A stretch of 64,000 nt of DNA, from positions 310,001 through 374,000 of the forward strand of contig JASANH010000959.1 in NCBI GenBank assembly GCA_030248295.1. Reading direction: 5' to 3'. Origin of the DNA: Mesodorylaimus sp. YZB2_4 (lineage: Eukaryota; Nematoda; Enoplea; Dorylaimida; Dorylaimidae). A program made the translations under genes and the position numbers. This document shows positions 59,031 to 64,000 of the stretch, in pieces. Positions within the stretch are counted from its first letter, which is position 1. Each line of letters begins with the position of its first letter. The notes under the pieces were generated by a model. That model was not told the DNA's origin and did not search any database. It was given only the letters and a program-made list of their open reading frames with translations.

Positions 59031-60101
59031 ATGGCCAGCCCTCATTCATCAGCCACTTCATCCTATGCGTCGTCTTCAGATCTAGCTGAAGAATTGGAAG
59101 AGGAAACGAGCAGCTCTGGGGACGAGCAAGCAGACGATTTTTCAACTGGTTATGGCTTCGAACCTATTCTGACCGAAGAGCAACAGCAGAAACGGAGCGA
59201 AATCCACGAAAGAGAAAGAATGTAAGCGGCTTTCGCTTTGCATGTGAAATTAATTAAAATTTTCCCTGCTAATTTCTTAGTTTCAACAGCGTTCTTGATC
59301 GAGTTCTGCCGGATAGCCGTTTATTATCGATTGATAGTTGGTGCGCGTGTGGAAAATGTTCGACTAGTACCTTGTCCAAGCCAATGGAATGTTACTGCTG
59401 TCAGGAGCAACCGGCCAATAAATCAAGTTCCCAAATGTTCAGCAAAAAGTTAGGCGATGTCAGATGTATAACCGAAAATCCCGAGTTTTCTGTGCTCTGC
59501 CTGGATAAGACAGTGAGCTGGAGCAAGGTGAAAGTGAAATTCACACTCTTACTACGAATATTTGTTATTTCAGGTGTTAGAGGTCGTAGCTATCACTAAA
59601 AATGAAAAAAGAAGGCCGATACGCAAACTGGATTTCTCAAAGATGGAGTAAGTAGCGCTAATTGCTTTTCTGACACCAGAAATTCATAGAATTTACTGGA
59701 TCACTTCCAGCACTTGTGTCACTGATGCCGGTATTCGGTCAATTTTTCTACTAGTTTATACATGGTTTCAGGACCTATAGATTCGCGGCCTACGTCAGCT
59801 TCACAAATTGGATTTATGGAGAGTTGGGAGCACGTAACAGAAAAGTCATACCTGCGTGCGTGGTATCCGAAATACGCCGGGTAAGTTACTGCGGGCAGTG
59901 CATAGATTGATTGAACTGTGAAGGCAGCAGACCTATACGTGCGCAGTTTTTTATTCGCTCATGTGCTGTAGAGCTGAAGTGCAAGACATAACGCTACTCA
60001 TCAGATTCTTACTCTGCAACGTGCCAACTTTCCCTTCTTTTTAGACCTACCCTGAAGAAAATGGTCTCTACAAGCCTTACTCTGAAGCTGCCGATGAATG
60101 A
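59031..60101 (+). CDS. P2X7 C-terminal (ballast)-like cysteine-rich protein carried by the transposon
   Basis: Five exons join in phase: 59031-59221, 59281-59512, 59574-59647, 59772-59880 and 60045-60101, giving 220 residues; all junctions are GT-AG. Residues 1-50 are acidic and Ser-rich, probably disordered. The rest matches the cytoplasmic C-terminal zinc-binding domain of P2X7 receptors: WCACGKCSTSTLSKPMECYC (residues about 79-98), then CQEQ, a further VRC, FSVLCLD, and the block YRFAAYVSFTNWIYGELGAR with RKVIPACVVSEIRR. No P2X channel membrane segments are present. Similar free-standing domains are known in invertebrates and are thought to have been captured by an ancestral P2X gene in vertebrates. 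Its location wholly inside the inverted repeats shows it belongs to the element. Role in transposition is unknown; a nucleic-acid or protein-binding accessory factor is an inference. Start: the ATG at 59031 is the first with protein-like sequence after it. Confidence 0.85.
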
Positions 60102-60468
60102 ATCGCCACGATCCCAGCGATTTCTTGACATATGTAACATAGAACTTGTCGTAGTCTAGCTTTTAATCTTGCGATCGTCATTAAAAATGTGACATTACAC
60201 AGTTTCAGAAGGCTTTTATTGTTCGTCAAAAAGTAAAAAATTGAAACACGTTACGACATAAAATGAACATCAAGCCAGATGCAGGCTGATCCGAAGTGTT
60301 GGCGTTTCCATGAGCTTGAACTCCAGAGTTCATCGTGCGTGAGCCTAGAATGAAACGTTTTTATGCCCTGGGACATGGGAAGCATGTAAGTAAGAAGCGG
60401 CAGTTACCCAAACATTTCGAGCTAAACAAACAGGTCTGGCCAGGTGCACTCTATGATTTTCTTACCTG

Positions 60469-62690
60469 TTACTCATGCAAACGCCGCCTCTTGTACATAT
60501 TTTTGATCAGGTCTTCCTTTGGCGGCTGAGGAACAAGAGATCTTTGGGATGGTTCCGCATGCAGTTTTCGCTCCTTGACGTTGTCGCCTGGAGTCACAGC
60601 TTGAGCAATTCGAGTTTCGATGATTCGACCCATGATTTCCTGACGCCATTTCTCAGTTCTGTTCACAAATTTTGGTTTAGCTACCCAGGTTTTCGTGCTC
60701 GGCGGCAATTCTAGGCGAACTCTCACTGCCCCAGTCGCTGATCGGCTGATTGGCCGCGAAATATTTTCGTTGAAATCCAAAATAGCCATTTGAGTACGAG
60801 CGTCGAAGGCCTCCTTATCGAATGACAGTCTCTTGGGAATGAAGCGCAGCAGAAGAGAATGAAAAGCCTCGACCTCGCTAGTTTGCAGAAAATCGCAGCA
60901 CCGACGCAAGGACTCGATCATTTTCTTGTCATAAACCATGTTCTTGATCACTGAGTAGGATCGCGAGCCTTCCTTCAACCAAGCGATGTTGCCGGCTTTT
61001 GATGGATCGAGTTGGCCATGAAGACAGCTTGAAATCAAGTTGAATTCATCAGTCTCTTTCCAAGAGTGTTTGTTGGTGACATGGAAAAGGAGCGATTTCC
61101 ACAATTGTTCCAGCAAATCAGGATCGCCTTTGCATTCTTGACAAATCAACCAGACAAAATTAGTTATCGATTTGATCCAGGGCAGTAACTCGCGTTGCAC
61201 AATGACAGACTTTGACTCAGTCAAGCGTTTTCTCACACGTTTCACGAAGTGCCACACGTCTGACTGATGGCGAATGTCCTTATACGGCTCCTTCTTCATT
61301 TCGGCGATGATAGACGTATGCTCATCAGTGACAAGAGTGGAAATTCGAAGGGGAGCTTTTGGTTGCGGCGGTTCAGCGGTTGCTACTGACGATGAAGCCT
61401 AAGACGACACTGATGATGTTGAACTGGGTTCACTTCCGCCGTCGTCTAGTTTCAAGAGTGAGTTGAGAAGAATCTTGGTGCCAACAAGTTCTAAATTAGG
61501 GCTAGATTTAGCATCGACATTTTTCACTGTGTTGATTGAGGCGATGACTTTTTTGGTTTCCAAATCGATGGCCGACGTTGTAGCGATTCTTGCGGAATGA
61601 CCGACCTGACTATACCTGGTGTCAATTGCGATTTTTAAAGATTTATCTTCTCTTCTCTGATCATCTCGAATAGTCTCCAACATTTCACAATTTTTTTCGT
61701 AATAGGCAGCACGAATTGTCGGGTAAACATACGCTCGAAGGACGTCGTAATATTCTCTTTCTGAAGGAATTACCAACTTCATGGCACTGGCAATACCTTG
61801 CAAATCCTGGAACGTGTTTCCGGCTGTGACCACCGACATGGAATTACCAAATCTAACTTGCTCATTGCGTGGATGAATGGGGACGACTGCCATTGCTGTT
61901 CGCCACAGGTGTCGCAGAAATACTCAACACGTAGATGCGCTCCTCGAGTATAAAACCTGATTTCCTTCTTTATTTCTGTTCCACAACGCTGACATCTCCG
62001 AAACAGCTGTCGCAGATTTTCTTCCATAATAATAAATGCCGCGTCATCTGGGAACAAGAAATTTTCAGTCATGGATTTTTGCACGAATTGTTGCTCGGGC
62101 GTTGGGTAGTAGAGAGAACCTGAGATTCCTGTTGTCGCTGAAGATGGTAATGAGTCGATAACACTTTGCTCGTGCTGTTCGTGGCATGCTGGTTGAGGAG
62201 TAGATGCAAGTAAGTGAGCAGTTGAGATGGCCCGCTCGGTCGGCGATGGCGCTGCCTCAAAAAATGAGGGCCCAGCTTCGTCCTATGAACAAACACACCT
62301 TTTAGGATGACAGTTACAAGGGCGATATTTAAAAAAGTGGAAAGCAGAACTGCCATACATAAGTTGCGAAAACATGTGCATTTTCAAGAAGTATTTATCA
62401 TTAGAGGCTTACCAAATTTACAGTTCCCGGTACCAACTCGCGAGTCCAAGGGAATATCGTGGGCACTGCATCTGCGGTAGTCACATAACGGGAGGCCCCT
62501 CGTCGAGAAGAAACTTTTCTTCGAAGTGCAATTTGCAGACTGCGGTTGAGCTCGTAACGTCTTCTTCGTTGACACGAACATTTTGAAGCCACAGACGGCG
62601 ACGTTGCAAGTCAGCGAATGGAAAATCAAATAAAGAAATGTTCCCGCCGCTTTTCGAGTTACACCCAGAAACTACGCAATATCTAGCCAT
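60469..62690 (-). pseudogene. THAP-domain Kolobok-type transposase with frame lesions
   Basis: Two exons (62413-62690 and 60469-62282). The first encodes a THAP zinc finger: MARYCVVSGCNSK, VCKLHFE (the C2CH ligands) and AVPTIFP. A one-base frame change is needed between the His and AVPTIF (about 62480-62500). The second encodes a zinc-knuckle-like stretch (CQRCGTE; CDTCGEQQWQSSP), then after a second frame change (near 61880) the catalytic region. Candidate acidic residues are Asp in AIDTRYSQVGHSAR, Asp in TLVTDEHTS with HQSDVWHFVK after it, and Glu in TSEVEAFHSLLLRF. A TAG at 61399-61401 interrupts between the first and second Asp. The domain order is that of D…D…E transposases with THAP DNA-binding heads. 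Three lesions make it inactive as sequenced, unless some are assembly errors. Confidence 0.85.
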
Positions 62691-63071
62691 TCTTTGTACT
62701 AAGAACCAAGAAGACTAAGAAACTAAGAATCAAAAAGCGAAAAAATTAAATTTAGCACTGCCCAATAATAATCGGCGTATTTCAAACTTCGATACCGGTC
62801 AAACTAAAACTCGTTGTTTGATTTATTGGATAGCTGGACTATTTTTCGTTTCTCCTGTCACGCAATTTCGCGCGCGCAGCAGACAACCCCAATTTGAACC
62901 ATGGAACCTGCTCATTATGCGCGGGAAACTGCCGAACTTCTAGATCTCGACAAGGAGGGGGCCGGAAATTTTTTTTTTTTTAGATTTGTGGTCCATGACG
63001 GAGCTGAGTGGCACTGTGAAAAGTTCTTTTTTGTTCTTAGTCATCGGCCCTACAGTGCAGGTCGTCTTTAA

Positions 63072-63479
63072 ATGGTCACTATCTCTTTCGGGGTATAAAT
63101 GCGCGCTGGCAAGAAAACATGGACAGCCGTCCAATATCTTTCCAAACCACTTATTTCAAGGCCGGATCAGTTCTATATGTTTCGGTTTCGGTTCCCGCTA
63201 ATCGGTTCGGTTCTCGGTTATTTCGGTTTCGATTACAAACCTTTCGGTTCGGTTCAATTTTCGGGCTCAAGAGCATTTTTCAATTTAGCCTCAACTTAGA
63301 CCATCATCTGTGATATTTTACCTCGACAAAGCTTGCTGCACAGCAAATCGCCATCATAGAAAATTGAAGCAAGCCACATTTTACGCTAAATAATTACATG
63401 AATTCTAATGCCCAATATGTTCGCGCCCAAGCACACCTTCATTCCCACAGGCTGGGGTATGCCTCGAGCGAGCTAGGTG
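63072..63479. other. Gene-free stretch
   Basis: GGTTCGGTT/TTTCGGTTTCGG-type simple repeat lies at 63178-63275; related CCGAACCGA words occur at about 12705-12770. No gene is seen. Confidence 0.5.
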
Positions 63480-63893
63480 TTACCAGGTCTGCAACGCAAT
63501 AATGCCCCAGATGCAGGTTCAGACTGCCCTAAAACTCAAGTCAACTCAACCAAAAAAATGCGAAAAAGGCCTTTTTGAAACAAAACTGCTTCCTAAACAC
63601 CGAACAATATTCTAAGCAAGCCACGGTTGTGCATTTGAATACTATGTCAGTATTCAAAGGCTCGAAAAACTTCCAATGCTTCGGCGAGATCTCCACCCAG
63701 TTTCTCTTCACGGAAAACACCCTTTGGAGCAACGGCATTGTCGAGAGAGCTAACACGAAGACAAACATCTGAAGATGCCCTAAAGATGCCCTGAAAATCT
63801 TAGATTGCCCTAGAAATGTCACTGCCCTACTGTAAAACCTGCCCTGACAGCTTACAATTTACCCAGATTAAGGGCAATTGCCCTGTACCCGGC
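63480..63893 (+). repeat. Dispersed repeat 1, right copy, with retroelement integrase-like fragment
   Basis: It matches 379-770 throughout. The stretch 63575-63772 is open and ends with TENTLWSNGIVERANTK. The SNG..ER.N pattern is typical of the end of retroelement integrase cores. No reverse transcriptase, long terminal repeat or DDE triad is visible in the window. It is a fragment, better kept than the left copy. Confidence 0.55.
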
Positions 63894-64000
63894 CCAACTG
63901 CAGCCAGTGTTCCGCAGCCTGTGTGATGCTAGTGCGTGCGAAAGGCTCGTGTATAACCTGTTTTCTTTGAGAATATACACGCCCTCCACGTTACCGCATA

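Larger units (their letters stand above)
58702..63067. mobile_element. 4.4 kb Kolobok-like DNA transposon with TTAA target duplications
   Basis: Terminal inverted repeats of about 210 bp (58702-58913 and 62858-63067) begin AGACGACCTGCACTGTAGGG and differ at only a few positions. TTAA flanks both ends (58698-58701 and 63068-63071). The interior carries two convergent genes: a five-exon plus-strand gene (59031-60101) and a minus-strand THAP-domain transposase (60469-62690). TTAA duplication together with a THAP-bearing transposase is characteristic of the Kolobok superfamily. The near-identical ends indicate recent activity, but the transposase frame has three lesions, so this copy is probably not autonomous now. 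Confidence 0.88.

Noticed and set aside
62986..63134. Open frames at the right end of the Kolobok-like element as genes
   Set aside because: The same frames recur inverted at 58741-58867 because they lie in the terminal inverted repeats.

Overview
The window is nuclear DNA of a small invertebrate, most likely a nematode. Genes are split by many short GT-AG introns, commonly about 50-60 nt. Two families point the same way: a secreted tandem-repeat protein like MIG-18 near 3 kb, and a four-gene cluster of NRF (nose resistant to fluoxetine, NRF-6 type) acyltransferases. Species and clade cannot be fixed from this window, and the nematode call rests on family recognition by eye.

Layout. 1-14.4 kb is gene-poor: a retroelement remnant, one intronless MIG-18-like gene (2620-3642, minus), a MULE transposase relic (4782-5776, plus), a tRNA-derived SINE and simple or palindromic repeats. 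14.5-16.0 kb holds a seven-transmembrane receptor pseudogene split by a TA-flanked MITE. 17.6-51.2 kb is a head-to-tail array of four NRF-type genes, all on the minus strand and all with the same 14-exon plan. Copies A (17633-23416), B (26913-31305), C (33144-41207) and D (45592-51183) can each be assembled by hand into an uninterrupted reading frame of about 714-721 residues. Their larger introns and the spaces between them are packed with foldback MITEs, a 1.6 kb near-palindrome, a hAT-like MITE with an 8-bp target duplication, a SINE, and a transposon carrying a fragment of an NRF gene. The 5' parts of C and D and about 2 kb of flank are a recent duplication; D's flank carries a 516-bp foldback element that is absent from C's, giving a clean empty site.

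52.5-54 kb holds the second, inverted copy of a 1.4-1.6 kb non-autonomous element first seen in an intron of D. A possible two-exon small gene (54140-54481), another SINE, and a broken DEG/ENaC channel gene (55517-57386, minus) follow.

58702-63067 is the most notable object: a 4.4 kb DNA transposon with about 210-bp terminal inverted repeats and TTAA target duplications, as in the Kolobok superfamily. It carries two convergent genes. One is a THAP-domain transposase with two frameshifts and one stop. The other is an apparently intact five-exon gene for a 220-residue protein resembling the cysteine-rich C-terminal (ballast) domain of P2X7 receptors. The window ends with a second copy of the retroelement remnant seen at its start.
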